Assembly (NCBI RefSeq): GCF_019880545.1
Contig: NZ_JAINVW010000003.1
Coordinates: forward strand, 1,116,001-1,180,000
Direction of reading: 5' to 3'
Source: Flagellimonas meishanensis
Lineage (GTDB): Bacteria > Bacteroidota > Bacteroidia > Flavobacteriales > Flavobacteriaceae
DNA: 64,000 bases
The notes beneath the pieces were generated by a model that made no database searches, was not told where the DNA came from, and was given only the letters and a program-made list of their open reading frames with translations. The position numbers and the translations under genes were made by a program. Positions 35,492 to 44,371 of this stretch are shown here, piece after piece (position 1 is the first letter of the stretch; each line of letters begins with the position of its first letter).

Positions 35492-38020
35492 ATGAAACGA
35501 TTGTACACGCTCTTCCTGGCTGTATGCTTCTGCCTGAATCTGACCTCACAAGAAATTTCCCTCGATTATTACATTCCCAAAAACGTGTCCTACAACCCAA
35601 ATATCCCCAAACCTGCGGACATTATTGGCCATGAAGTGGGCGAATGGCATGTAACCCATGACAAGCTGGTTTTTTATATGCAGCAAATAGCCGCCTCCAG
35701 CGATAGAATCACCTTAGAAAACCGCGGCACTACCTATGAGGGAAGACCTTTGGTTTTGCTGACGGTGACCTCCCCTAAAAACCATCAAAATCTGGAAACC
35801 ATCAGGGAACAACATATTGCAATGACAGAAGGCAACAATACCGTTGATGTGGCCGATATGCCCATCGTGGTCTACCAGGGGTTTTCCATTCACGGGAATG
35901 AGGCCAGTGGTTCCAATGCCAGTTTGGCCTATGTCTATTATTTGGCAGCCGCCCAAGGACCGGAAATTGAAACCATGTTGGACGATATGGTGATTCTTCT
36001 GGACCCAAGTTTCAATCCTGATGGTTTGCAGCGTTTTGCCTATTGGGCCAATGTCCACAAAAGCCAAAACCTAAATCCTGATCCAAATGAACGGGAATAC
36101 CACGAGGTTTGGCCAGGTGGGCGCACCAATCATTATTGGTTCGATATGAACCGTGATTGGTTGCCCGTACAGTTACCAGAAAGCAAGGCCCGGATAGAGA
36201 CCTTTCACAATTGGTTGCCCAATATATTGACAGACCACCATGAAATGGGGACCAACAGTACGTTCTTTTTTCAACCTGGAGAACCTTCAAGGGTGCATCC
36301 CCTCACTCCAAAAATCAATCAGGAGCTGACCAAAGAAATCGGCACCTATCATGCGAAAGCATTGGATGGGATAGGTTCCCTCTATTATTCCGAAGAGAAT
36401 TATGATGACTATTATTATGGCAAGGGTTCGACCTTTCCCGATGTCAATGGAGGCATAGGCATTCTTTTTGAACAGGGCAGTTCCCGTGGACACGTGCAGA
36501 AAAGTGAGAACGGCTTGCTAACATTTCCGTTCACCATCAGAAACCAATTCACTACCGCACTTTCAACCATTGAAGCTGCTAAAAACATGCGTGTAAAACT
36601 ACTCAATTACCAAAATCAGTTCTATACGGACATGCGGGCCGAAGGTTCCCGCAGCAAGGTAAGGGGCATTCTGTTCGGCGATAATAAAGATGCGGCCAAA
36701 ACACGGCACTTGGCAGAGATTTTAAAAAGGCACAAGATTACCTTTCACGAACTGGCCCAAGATGTAACGCTCAATGGTAAAACCTACCAAAAAGGATATA
36801 GCTACGTGGTTCCTATGGACCAAAAGAACCCAAGGTTGGTGCAGGCCATGTTCGATATGCGTACCACCTTTGCCGACAGTCTTTTCTATGATGTTTCGGC
36901 ATGGACCTTTCCCTTGGCATTTAATGTGGATTATACCTATTTGAATTCACTTTCCAATGCCGGGCCTGTGGTCACCGATTTAAAAATGCCCGATGGCGGA
37001 GTGGACAAAAGAAGCCAATACGCCTACCTTTTTCCATGGAATGAATACTACACGCCTAAGGCATTGAATAAAATTTTGAACAAAGGATTGCGGGCCAAGG
37101 TGGCTAAATCCCCTTTTCAGGTGGAAGCCAAAAGTTATGACTACGGCACCATCATGATTCCCGTGCACAATCAAAAACTAAGTCCTGAAGAGCTGTATGA
37201 TTTCCTGAATGCCGCCGCACAGGAAAGTCATATCGAGATTACGGCAGTATCCACGGGGCTTGCACAGGGGATTGATTTGGGGAGTAACGATTTTGATCCA
37301 ATCCAAAAACAAAAAGTGGCCATTCTGGTGGGTGACGGTGTGCGTTCCTATGATGCCGGTGAAATATGGCATCTGTTCGATATTCGTTACGATATGCAAA
37401 TCACCAAAATCGACTCCCGTCACTTCAACGATGTTGATTTGGACAAATACACCGACCTGATACTGCCAAGCACGGGATGGGGCGGGGGTTCCGAGTTGAA
37501 TGAAAAAAGTGCGGAAAAGATTATGGACTGGGTGAAAAGTGGTGGAACGGTCATTGGATATCGGGACATGGCCAATTGGTTCAAGCAAAACAAGCTGATG
37601 GAACTGGAAATACGAAAGGATACCTTGGTGGCCAAAAGCATCCCGTTTGACAAAAAAGATGATTTTACAGGAGCACAGGTTACCGGCGGAGCAATTTTTG
37701 AAGCCCAATTGGACCGCTCCCACCCCATAAATTATGGCTATAAAAATGATAGACTGGCTTTGTTCCGAAACAACAACATCTACTTGGAACCTGAAAAGAA
37801 CAGCTATGACAATCCCATCCAATACACGGACAAACCCTTACTGAGCGGTTATGTTTCCGAGGAAAATGCCGAACTCATAAAAAACAGTGTGCCCTTCAAG
37901 GTAAAAAAAGTAGGGAAAGGCAGGGTTATCCTGTTTACGGACAATACCAACTTTAGGGCCTTTTGGTACGGTACCAACAAATTGTTGATGAACGCTATTT
38001 TCTTTGGGAAGATGATGTGA
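35492..38020 (+). CDS. M14 family zinc metallocarboxypeptidase, exported
   Basis: An 842-residue secreted peptidase. Residues 1-19 form a signal peptide (CLNLTSQ). The M14 domain covers about 40-400: zinc ligands are His134 and Glu137 in SIHGNEASGS and a His near 249-250 in TDHHEMG, with substrate-binding residues in NPDGLQRF and DMNRDW, and a glutamate near 327 in LFEQGSSRG as the catalytic acid/base. The C-terminal 300 residues include a GATase1-like segment (KVAILVGDGVRSYDAG, DLILPSTGWGGG). No T9SS signal is present, so it is probably periplasmic. The 3' end overlaps the converging acyltransferase gene by 26 bp. Confidence 0.88.
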   Translation: MKRLYTLFLAVCFCLNLTSQEISLDYYIPKNVSYNPNIPKPADIIGHEVGEWHVTHDKLVFYMQQIAASSDRITLENRGTTYEGRPLVLLTVTSPKNHQNLETIREQHIAMTEGNNTVDVADMPIVVYQGFSIHGNEASGSNASLAYVYYLAAAQGPEIETMLDDMVILLDPSFNPDGLQRFAYWANVHKSQNLNPDPNEREYHEVWPGGRTNHYWFDMNRDWLPVQLPESKARIETFHNWLPNILTDHHEMGTNSTFFFQPGEPSRVHPLTPKINQELTKEIGTYHAKALDGIGSLYYSEENYDDYYYGKGSTFPDVNGGIGILFEQGSSRGHVQKSENGLLTFPFTIRNQFTTALSTIEAAKNMRVKLLNYQNQFYTDMRAEGSRSKVRGILFGDNKDAAKTRHLAEILKRHKITFHELAQDVTLNGKTYQKGYSYVVPMDQKNPRLVQAMFDMRTTFADSLFYDVSAWTFPLAFNVDYTYLNSLSNAGPVVTDLKMPDGGVDKRSQYAYLFPWNEYYTPKALNKILNKGLRAKVAKSPFQVEAKSYDYGTIMIPVHNQKLSPEELYDFLNAAAQESHIEITAVSTGLAQGIDLGSNDFDPIQKQKVAILVGDGVRSYDAGEIWHLFDIRYDMQITKIDSRHFNDVDLDKYTDLILPSTGWGGGSELNEKSAEKIMDWVKSGGTVIGYRDMANWFKQNKLMELEIRKDTLVAKSIPFDKKDDFTGAQVTGGAIFEAQLDRSHPINYGYKNDRLALFRNNNIYLEPEKNSYDNPIQYTDKPLLSGYVSEENAELIKNSVPFKVKKVGKGRVILFTDNTNFRAFWYGTNKLLMNAIFFGKMM

Positions 38021-39041
38021 TTCCCATTTTTACCAGCACCATATTGACAACGGCATGGCCCAAAACAAAAAGGCATGCCGTTTTTGCTTGGTCCAAATTC
38101 CAAAGCACCAAAAAGCCGAGCAAATAAAATAGGGGATATATAAGGAGTGCAAATCCAATTCGGAAAGTGGCCATAAATTCCTCCTCCGGGACCCTGGGCT
38201 TAAGAAACATACGCCAAAGCATGACCATGGGAAGGTTCCATAAAACAAAAACACGTCTTAAAAGCCAATTGGTAGGTTGTGTTTTTAAATTCCCCGATTG
38301 AAGATATGCGTTGTCATTAACCATGGTATTTACCTTTGCTGGATCAAGATAAATATTGCCGTTCTCCCCTATCCTCTCAGTCACATCATCGTACAAATCT
38401 TCCGGAATATGGGTGGTCAACCCTGTAAGGCTATCGAATACTGCCTGTCGTAACTCCGAAACAAAATTATCCGCTCCCAAATGCTGTTGTACTGAAATCG
38501 GCTTCCCAAAATGAAGGGTGGCCGAATCACCGGCTTGGGTAGGATGGGCATAGTTCTGGCCAATGGCCACCAATTGCAGGTCCAAATTGGGATATTTTTC
38601 CAAAGCTGCCAGCACAACCCTGGTAAATCCTTTGCTCAGGGGCCTCACCCTGCGTCTTAAACTATGGTTTGCCTCTGGGAACAACACAATGGCTTCTCCA
38701 TTGGCAAGAAGACTGGCGCATAGCTCAAAAATTGGTCCGTTTTTGGTCAGATTGGCCCTACCATCCCGTAGCCTATAAATGGGCAACATTTGCAAAAAGG
38801 AAAAACCTGACTGCAATATTGGGTTAGCAAAAATATCGGAACGGGCCAAAAACCATGGCTTTCTTCTACACCGAGTGGCAATCAAAAGCACATCAAGCAA
38901 TGCGTTTTGATGATTGGATAGAAAAAGAACCGGCTTATTTGTGGGAACGTGCGCTGCACCAACTACCTTGATGCGTTTGTAGTAACAAAAAAGTCCCGCA
39001 GACGCCCATAATTTTATCAAATAATATCCCAGTTGCTTCAC
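37995..39041 (-). CDS. Glycerol acyltransferase (PlsC-like superfamily, Gat1-like motif)
   Basis: A 348-residue membrane-associated acyltransferase of phospholipid synthesis. The catalytic His44 and Asp50 in NHQNALLD are separated by five residues rather than the usual four, as in Gat1/Sct1-like glycerol-3-phosphate acyltransferases. The second motif is FPEANHSLRRRVRPLSKGF (121-139). Two to three hydrophobic segments near the C-terminus suggest a membrane anchor. ATG at 39041 overlaps the stop of the bile-acid symporter gene by 4 bp, so they form an operon. The exact acceptor is not known. Confidence 0.82.
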   Translation of the reverse strand: MKQLGYYLIKLWASAGLFCYYKRIKVVGAAHVPTNKPVLFLSNHQNALLDVLLIATRCRRKPWFLARSDIFANPILQSGFSFLQMLPIYRLRDGRANLTKNGPIFELCASLLANGEAIVLFPEANHSLRRRVRPLSKGFTRVVLAALEKYPNLDLQLVAIGQNYAHPTQAGDSATLHFGKPISVQQHLGADNFVSELRQAVFDSLTGLTTHIPEDLYDDVTERIGENGNIYLDPAKVNTMVNDNAYLQSGNLKTQPTNWLLRRVFVLWNLPMVMLWRMFLKPRVPEEEFMATFRIGFALLIYPLFYLLGFLVLWNLDQAKTACLFVLGHAVVNMVLVKMGITSSSQRK

Positions 39042-39955
39042 ACCAGCTCTTCTTTTTCAACCGGCCGGAAACCCCAAATACTGCCGAGAACCAGTCCGGA
39101 AACCAAATGCCAGATTCCCCAAAAAGCAGTAAGCAGGGCCATGCCACCCAAACCATCAAAAAAAGTAAAAATCAACAACAAGCCCAATCCTGAGTTTTGG
39201 ATACCAGTCTCAATAGTGATACAGCGAACGTTTTCCCGTGAGAGACCAACCGCCTTGGCAATCGAGAACCCGGTGAGCAGCGCCACCAGATTGTGCACCA
39301 TTACCAGCCAAAAAACGTAGAGCACATATTCCATAAAAATATCTTTGTTCTTATATAGCGCCAAACATACCAGCATCACAAAAAACAATAAGGAACCCAC
39401 TTTAAATCCTTTGGCCAGTTTTTGAGCTATTTTGGGTCGATAATGGTTCACCAACATTCCCAAAACCAACGGAACACCAAGTAGAAGTGCCACAAGCTTT
39501 ATCATTTCCGCAGGAGAAATGGAAACCTGTCTCAAAATGGATGCCGTTGGACCATATAGCCCTCCCCATAAATTCAGGTTGAATGGTGTCATAAAAATCG
39601 CCATCAAGGTGGCAATCGCAGTGAGGGTCACGGACAGCGCTGCATTCCCCTTGGACAAATGTGTAAAGAAATTGGAGACATTGCCCCCAGGGCAAGCGGC
39701 AACCATGAACATGCCCAAAGCCATGCTGGGAATGGGTTCAAAAAACCATACCAAGCCAAATGTAAGCGCGGGTAATGCCAAAAACTGACATAGTACACCG
39801 GTAAGTACCGGTTTTGGAGTCTTCAAGAGGCGTTTGAAGTCATCCCATGAAATTTCGAGGGCAATACCAAACATGACCAGTGCCAAGGCCAGATTTAGGG
39901 TCCAAAGGGACTTTTCATCAAAATTGATGTGAACGCTGTCTATAATTTGCTCCAA
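39038..39955 (-). CDS. Bile acid:sodium symporter family protein
   Basis: A 305-residue inner-membrane transporter with about nine to ten spans. Family marks are the conserved ALALVMFGIALEISWDDFKRLLKTPKPV in the first spans, VAACPGGNVSNFFTHLSKGNAALSVTLTA in the crossover region and ETGIQNSGLGLLL in the second. It couples sodium entry to uptake of an organic anion; in bacteria the substrate is often not a bile acid. It is the first gene of a two-gene run with the acyltransferase. Confidence 0.87.
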   Translation of the reverse strand: MEQIIDSVHINFDEKSLWTLNLALALVMFGIALEISWDDFKRLLKTPKPVLTGVLCQFLALPALTFGLVWFFEPIPSMALGMFMVAACPGGNVSNFFTHLSKGNAALSVTLTAIATLMAIFMTPFNLNLWGGLYGPTASILRQVSISPAEMIKLVALLLGVPLVLGMLVNHYRPKIAQKLAKGFKVGSLLFFVMLVCLALYKNKDIFMEYVLYVFWLVMVHNLVALLTGFSIAKAVGLSRENVRCITIETGIQNSGLGLLLIFTFFDGLGGMALLTAFWGIWHLVSGLVLGSIWGFRPVEKEELV

Positions 39956-40069
39956 GAATAGAAAATTTGGTTTACAAGATACAGGATTCCTGCAATTCTG
40001 AGCTTTAGCCTTGTTTTAAGGATCAAACTCCCGTAATTTCATAATTTTAGTATTCCAAAAAAGGACAAT

Positions 40070-40624
40070 ATGGCACGTACACCGAGTAACATGCTCCCTT
40101 TGGGCACCAAGGCCCCCGATTTTGAATTGTTGGATACCGTATCTGATACTCTTTGCTCTTTGGATACCCTTAAAGGTAACAAGGGCACCGTGGTCATGTT
40201 CATCTGCAACCATTGCCCCTTTGTTATCCACGTGAATCCGGAGATTTCCAAACTGGGGCGTGAATATCAGAAGAAGGGTATTGGCTTTGTGGCCATTTCA
40301 AGCAACGATGTGGTCAACTATCCACAGGATGCCCCCCATTTGATGAAGGTAAGGGCCCAGGAAGAAGGGTATACCTTTCCCTATTTATATGATGAAACCC
40401 AGGAAGTTGCGAGGGCCTATGATGCAGCCTGTACTCCCGATTTTTATCTTTTTGATGCACATTTGGAACTGGTGTACCGTGGACAACTTGATGATTCCAG
40501 GCCGGGAAATGGCATCCCGCTATCTGGAAGCGATCTGCGAAACGCAATGGATGCACTCTTGGAGGGAAATAAAATAGACCAAAACCAGAAACCCAGCATT
40601 GGTTGTAACATTAAATGGGCCTAA
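40070..40624 (+). CDS. Thioredoxin-like protein (AhpC/TSA-type redoxin)
   Basis: A 184-residue cytoplasmic redoxin without signal peptide. It starts MLPLGTKAPDFELLDT as peroxiredoxins do, but the active site is C-N-H-C (46-49) in MFICNHCPFVIHVN, as in a group of stand-alone thioredoxin-like proteins of Bacteroidota. A cis-proline stands in ACTPDFYLFD. It probably acts as a thiol reductase or thiol peroxidase; the partner is unknown. The cupin gene follows after 15 bp. Confidence 0.85.
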   Translation: MARTPSNMLPLGTKAPDFELLDTVSDTLCSLDTLKGNKGTVVMFICNHCPFVIHVNPEISKLGREYQKKGIGFVAISSNDVVNYPQDAPHLMKVRAQEEGYTFPYLYDETQEVARAYDAACTPDFYLFDAHLELVYRGQLDDSRPGNGIPLSGSDLRNAMDALLEGNKIDQNQKPSIGCNIKWA

Positions 40625-40639
40625 ACTGAAGCAATATAA

Positions 40640-40969
40640 ATGAAAATAAATCCGCACACAGCACTCAAACGATTATCCGAAGTCGATTCTCCTTTTTTGA
40701 CCTTGTTCACACACGGAACGTTGTCCGTAGAAATATACAAACCGGAAAAGGTGGACCTGCAGCAACCCCACACCCGTGATGAAGTCTATGTGGTGGTCTC
40801 CGGGAATGGACGGTTCATGATGGACGGAAAACATATCGATTTTGGGCCAGGCGATTTTTTGTTTGTTCCAGCCGGCATGGAACATCGGTTTGAGGACTTT
40901 TCGGATGATTTTGCCACCTGGGTGCTCTTTTATGGTCCGGAAAGAGGTGAAAATTCCCATGAAAAATAA
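40640..40969 (+). CDS. Cupin domain-containing protein
   Basis: A 109-residue single-domain cupin. The first motif is QPHTRDEVYVVVSGNGRFMMDGK with two histidine/glutamate metal ligands, and the second is FGPGDFLFVPAGMEHRFEDFSDD with the third histidine. Such proteins may bind a metal and act as isomerase, dioxygenase or ligand sensor; nothing here decides which. The 3' end overlaps the GNAT gene start by 11 bp, so the redoxin-cupin-GNAT genes are probably one transcript. Confidence 0.85.
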   Translation: MKINPHTALKRLSEVDSPFLTLFTHGTLSVEIYKPEKVDLQQPHTRDEVYVVVSGNGRFMMDGKHIDFGPGDFLFVPAGMEHRFEDFSDDFATWVLFYGPERGENSHEK

Positions 40970-41486
40970 GGTTGTTCTAGAGCTGGTTCAAAAAGATACT
41001 GTTGGTACTTACATTGAGGTAGGCCAGCAATCCTATTGTGAACACTACTTGCATCTCTGGGAAAATGAGGATTCTAGCCCCTACCTCCAGAGCAGTTTCA
41101 TACATGATGTAGTGCACAAGGAACTGGAAGATTCCAATGTGATCCTGTTTTTGGTAAAAACTGAAAATATTCCAGTGGGCATTGTCAAACTCATCTTGGA
41201 CCAAGAACTGGATGAAATCTCTGCTAAAGACGCCCTCTTGGCCCAAAAAATCTATTTGCTCAAATCATTTTCGGGACTTGGTATCGGAAAAAAGGTGCTT
41301 CAGCTAATTGAGGGCTTTGCGAAGAACCTCCAAAAAAAGGTGGTATGGCTGGATACCATGCAAAAAGGAAAGCCCATCCATTTTTATCTAAAAAATGGAT
41401 ATAAAATCAAAAAAGAAAGTGAACTGAAGCTGCCAGGTGCCAAAGCTGCGGAAAGGCCGATGTGGATCCTCACCAAGCAACTTTGA
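40959..41486 (+). CDS. GNAT family N-acetyltransferase
   Basis: A 175-residue acetyltransferase beginning at the ATG at 40959, inside the 3' end of the cupin gene. The acetyl-CoA site is in the region QKIYLLKSFSGLGIGKKVLQLIEGFAK, where the pyrophosphate loop (here SGLGIG) stands for the canonical RxxGxG/A. WLDTMQKGKPIHFYLKNGYK forms the last strand and helix. The substrate is unknown. Its stop codon abuts the stop of the DinB gene on the other strand. Confidence 0.85.
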   Translation: MKNKVVLELVQKDTVGTYIEVGQQSYCEHYLHLWENEDSSPYLQSSFIHDVVHKELEDSNVILFLVKTENIPVGIVKLILDQELDEISAKDALLAQKIYLLKSFSGLGIGKKVLQLIEGFAKNLQKKVVWLDTMQKGKPIHFYLKNGYKIKKESELKLPGAKAAERPMWILTKQL

Positions 41487-42029
41487 CTACCAACCCTCCC
41501 TCTCAACAAGCTTTTGGATATGGGCCAAATGGTGAGAGCCATGCCATGCATACCGCCCCACATTTTCTGCAAGGGTGGTAACCGTGTTTCCCTCAGGATG
41601 GGTGAACACCCGCTGTAGGTCGTCGTTTGAAAGTCCTTTTAAAAGATAAACCAGCTTGGCATGCACCGCCTTGAGATGATCCAAAGAAATTTGTATGGGC
41701 GCCGATTTGGCATCGAACAGGTTGGACCACTCCTTTTCGCGATATGGCTTGATCACCGGATTGTCCTCCGTCAAAGCCCACTTAAACCGAATATAACTGT
41801 GATGGTGGCTGTCAGCAATATGATGTATCAATTGGCGTACGGTCCAACCACCAGGTCTATACGGGGTTTCCAATTGTTTGGCAGATAGCGGGGTCACCAA
41901 CATCTCCAGTTTGGCCGGTAAATGCTCCAAAATCGATATCCAATCCTTAATGTGACCATCGGTAATCGTTCTGGGTATTTGATAATGACCAATGGGGTAA
42001 CGCAGTTGTTTGAGTACTTCTTTTTCCAT
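41487..42029 (-). CDS. DinB/YfiT-like putative metal-dependent hydrolase (bacillithiol transferase-like fold)
   Basis: A 180-residue four-helix-bundle protein of the DinB superfamily, YfiT subgroup. ATG at 42029 gives MEKEVLKQLRYPIGHYQIP, the expected start. The three metal-binding histidines can be matched to the LIHHIADSHHHSY helix and the paired GSHHLAHI near the C-terminus. The B. subtilis member is a bacillithiol S-transferase; whether this host makes bacillithiol is not shown here. It lies alone, converging on the GNAT gene. Confidence 0.82.
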   Translation of the reverse strand: MEKEVLKQLRYPIGHYQIPRTITDGHIKDWISILEHLPAKLEMLVTPLSAKQLETPYRPGGWTVRQLIHHIADSHHHSYIRFKWALTEDNPVIKPYREKEWSNLFDAKSAPIQISLDHLKAVHAKLVYLLKGLSNDDLQRVFTHPEGNTVTTLAENVGRYAWHGSHHLAHIQKLVEREGW

Positions 42030-42147
42030 GTTTAAAAGTAACAAACTTTGCGGTTGCTAAGGGTAACGGCATGACCAAAATCATTTGGAAGAACAAAACT
42101 TTAATAGACATTTAACGCTTGTAAACCTAAACTTGATTATTATCTAC

Positions 42148-42155
42148 TAATTTTG
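42148..42155 (+). promoter_or_regulatory. Putative -7 box of the peroxiredoxin gene (TAATTTTG)
   Basis: TAATTTTG matches TAnnTTTG and lies 35 bp before the ATG at 42190. The TTG upstream is 12 bp away, short of the usual spacing. Confidence 0.4.
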
Positions 42156-42189
42156 TAGGGTATTCATGTTAATTCAATAAAAAAGCACT

Positions 42190-42828
42190 ATGGCAACCAT
42201 TAGATTGGGCGATGTCGCCCCTGACTTTACTGCAGAGACCTCACAGGGCTCCCTAAACTTCTACGATTATCTTGGAGATGGCTGGGGCATTCTGTTTTCG
42301 CATCCCGCGGATTTTACTCCTGTTTGCACCACAGAGCTTGGAACAGCAGCCAAGTTCAAGGCTGAATTTGATAAGAGAAATGTAAAAATGATGGCTCTTA
42401 GTGTTGATGGTGCGGCCTCGCACCACGAGTGGATAAAGGACATCAACGAAACACAGAACACCGTTGTGAACTTTCCCATCATAGCCGATGAGGACCGAAA
42501 GGTGTCGGATCTGTATGATATGATACATCCTAATGCCGATGATACCCTTACGGTAAGATCGGTTTTCATCATAGGACCGGATAAAAGGGTGAAGCTGATT
42601 TTGACCTATCCCGCATCAACAGGACGAAATTTCTATGAACTTTTGCGGGTAATCGACTCGCTTCAACTTACGGCACACCATAAGGTGGCCACACCGGCCA
42701 ACTGGAAGAATGGGGAAAAAGTGGTGGTAAGCCCTTCCATTCCTACTGACGAAGCCAAGGAAATATTCACCAAGGGCGTTGAGGAAATCAAACCCTATCT
42801 GCGCATGACCCCTGACCCTACGACCTAG
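42190..42828 (+). CDS. 1-Cys peroxiredoxin (Prx6 type)
   Basis: A 212-residue cytoplasmic peroxidase for hydrogen and organic peroxides. The peroxidatic cysteine is Cys46 in DFTPVCTTELG, with the conserved Thr and Pro of the PxxxTxxC motif. There is no resolving cysteine elsewhere, and the long C-terminal segment (RSVFIIGPDKRVKLILTYPASTGRNFYELLRVIDSLQLT) identifies the Prx6 group. It has its own -7 box and is closed by a strong terminator at 42859. Confidence 0.94.
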   Translation: MATIRLGDVAPDFTAETSQGSLNFYDYLGDGWGILFSHPADFTPVCTTELGTAAKFKAEFDKRNVKMMALSVDGAASHHEWIKDINETQNTVVNFPIIADEDRKVSDLYDMIHPNADDTLTVRSVFIIGPDKRVKLILTYPASTGRNFYELLRVIDSLQLTAHHKVATPANWKNGEKVVVSPSIPTDEAKEIFTKGVEEIKPYLRMTPDPTT

Positions 42829-42858
42829 TCAAAACATACCAAAAACAGAATCCATTGA

Positions 42859-42889
42859 CCCGAACCGCCGTTCGGGTTTTTTATTTTTT
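42859..42889 (+). terminator. Intrinsic terminator after the peroxiredoxin gene
   Basis: CCCGAAC (42859-42865) pairs perfectly with GTTCGGG (42870-42876) around CGCC, followed by a T-rich run to 42889. It separates the peroxiredoxin gene from the tiny membrane ORFs. Confidence 0.8.
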
Positions 42890-42969
42890 ACGGTTGGACG
42901 CAACCCTAGAATTTTTTTTAATCTATTCTTGTGAACACTGTTCCCCGACAACCATTAAATGAACAAAGT

Positions 42970-43056
42970 ATGAATACTTTCTTTGGAGTACTCCTACTAC
43001 TCTTGCTTGTTAACCTACTGCTACTTTTGTTGAGCGTCAACAACTCTAAAAAATGA
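42970..43056 (+). CDS. Tiny single-span membrane ORF, 28 residues (member 1 of a family of three)
   Basis: No known family was recognised. The ORF encodes MNTFFGVLLLLLLVNLLLLL followed by LSVNNSKK, a single hydrophobic span of about 20 residues with a Ser-Val-Asn end and a short basic tail. It shares MNTFF, the leucine-rich core with one asparagine and SVN with the ORF at 43185 (15 of 27 positions identical when aligned from the start), and the span-SVN pattern with the ORF at 59743. An upstream TATTCTTG differs by one base from the -7 consensus. Expression and membrane insertion are inferred from this conservation. Confidence 0.5.
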   Translation: MNTFFGVLLLLLLVNLLLLLLSVNNSKK

Positions 43057-43100
43057 TTTCAGGTCGGTTAATGCATTCCATATTCCCGGTTCTTTAAAGA

Positions 43101-43129
43101 TTGATGGGCAATATAGTAGGGTATTTTTG
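43101..43129 (+). promoter_or_regulatory. Bacteroidota-type promoter ahead of the second tiny membrane ORF
   Basis: TTG (43101-43103) and TATTTTTG (43122-43129) are separated by 18 bp, a good match to the consensus. A transcript would begin near 43137 and reach the ATG at 43185 after about 48 nt. Confidence 0.55.
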
Positions 43130-43184
43130 CGTTCGGTTGTTATTCAATTGTATAAAGACGCCAGATAGCTCAATTCAATAACCA

Positions 43185-43268
43185 ATGAATACTTTTTTTA
43201 CGATTTTGTCTTTATTGCTTGTTTTGAACCTGTGCTTGCTTTTGGTAAGTGTGAATAGGTCAAAATAA
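43185..43268 (+). CDS. Tiny single-span membrane ORF, 27 residues (member 2)
   Basis: The ORF encodes MNTFFTILSLLLVLNLCLLL followed by VSVNRSK. It looks like a diverged duplicate of the ORF at 42970: the first five residues, the span with one Asn at residue 15 and the SVN motif are kept, while the synonymous and leucine-codon choices differ. It has its own promoter (43101-43129) and a hairpin right after the stop (43270-43294), the normal context of a real monocistronic gene. The function is unknown; such one-span peptides often sit beside larger membrane complexes, but nothing here names a partner. Confidence 0.55.
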   Translation: MNTFFTILSLLLVLNLCLLLVSVNRSK

Positions 43269-43269
43269 A

Positions 43270-43306
43270 AGCTCCCAAACCAAGTTTGGAAGCTTTATGT
43301 TTTTTG
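43270..43306. terminator. Hairpin between the second tiny ORF and the cyclophilin-FKBP gene
   Basis: AGCTCCCAAAC (43270-43280) pairs with GTTTGGAAGCT (43284-43294), with one mismatch, around CAA. A TTATGTTTTTTG run follows on the plus strand, and an A run precedes it, so it may end both convergent transcripts. Confidence 0.6.
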
Positions 43307-43319
43307 TTGGACAGTAGTT

Positions 43320-44252
43320 TTACCCCACCTTCATTAGTTCCACATCAAAAATCAATGTAGCATTGGGAGGTATAACACCCCCAGCGCCTGCACTGCCATA
43401 AGCCAAGTGCGAAGGAATCACAAAGCGTGCCTTGTCGCCTACTTTGAGCAATCCAATACCTTCGTCCCAACCAGGGATCACTTGCCCAATACCCAAGGTA
43501 AAGTCTATGGGTTGGTTTCTCTTATAGGATGAATCAAAAACCTGTCCGTTGGACAAACAACCTTCATAATGTACGGAAACGGTTTTTCCCTTTTCTGCTT
43601 TTTTGCCATTTCCTTCCTGAATAAGTTTGTAGCGAAGTCCACTTTGCGTCTTGTCAAACCCAGCGGCAAGTTCTTCCAACTCAGCCTCTGCCTGCGCCTT
43701 GGCTTCGGCAATCCGTTTTTCCCTGGCGCCCTCAAAGGTCCTGAAAGCTTCGATTGCATTCCAATTTTGGGCTTCATCCCCTACCCTAACTATTTCCAGT
43801 GTCTTAATCGTATCTCCCTGAGCAATGATGTCCACGACCTCCTGTCCTTGTTCCACATATCCAAAAACGGTATGTTTGTTATCCAACCAAGGAGTTGGTC
43901 CATGTGTAATGAAAAACTGGCTCCCGTTGGTTCCGGGTCCCGCATTCGCCATGGACAAAACGCCGGGGGCATCGTGCACTAAATCAGGATGGAACTCATC
44001 ATCAAACTTATAGCCGGGGTCGCCGGTTCCAGTTCCCAAAGGACATCCGCCCTGTATCATAAAGTCGGCAATTACCCTATGGAACTTCAATCCGTCGTAA
44101 TAGGGTTTGCCCTGTGGTTTTGCAGAATTTTCCATATCCCCTTCGGCCAAGGCCACAAAATTGCCCACCGTTCCGGGAGTTTTGTCATGGGTCAATTTTA
44201 CAAGTATTTCTCCTTTTGTTGTATTGAACTTTGCGTAGATTCCGTTCTCCAT
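43320..44252 (-). CDS. Peptidyl-prolyl isomerase: cyclophilin and FKBP domains in one chain
   Basis: A 310-residue double isomerase. The N-terminal cyclophilin (about residues 5-150) has [13 protein letters not shown] and [23 protein letters not shown]; a charged helix (about 165-195, [20 protein letters not shown]) links it to an FKBP domain (about 205-310) with [43 protein letters not shown] and [13 protein letters not shown]. There is no signal peptide, so it should be cytoplasmic and help folding of proline-rich sequences. Both active sites look complete. It is a single gene with no obvious operon partner. Confidence 0.93.
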   Translation of the reverse strand: MENGIYAKFNTTKGEILVKLTHDKTPGTVGNFVALAEGDMENSAKPQGKPYYDGLKFHRVIADFMIQGGCPLGTGTGDPGYKFDDEFHPDLVHDAPGVLSMANAGPGTNGSQFFITHGPTPWLDNKHTVFGYVEQGQEVVDIIAQGDTIKTLEIVRVGDEAQNWNAIEAFRTFEGAREKRIAEAKAQAEAELEELAAGFDKTQSGLRYKLIQEGNGKKAEKGKTVSVHYEGCLSNGQVFDSSYKRNQPIDFTLGIGQVIPGWDEGIGLLKVGDKARFVIPSHLAYGSAGAGGVIPPNATLIFDVELMKVG

Positions 44253-44371
44253 GCTATTTTTTTATGATTATTTTGATAGTTTGCTGTTAAAGTCCGCAAA
44301 GGTAAAGGTTTTAAAGGGCATTATCGAATGGCTTGGAGAATTTCAATAGATCAAAAGGAAGACATGAGGCC

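Noticed and set aside
42829..43319. Non-coding RNA in the longest stretch without a long gene
   Set aside because: The stretch is explained by one terminator, two tiny ORFs with a promoter and a final hairpin; no extended RNA fold was recognised.
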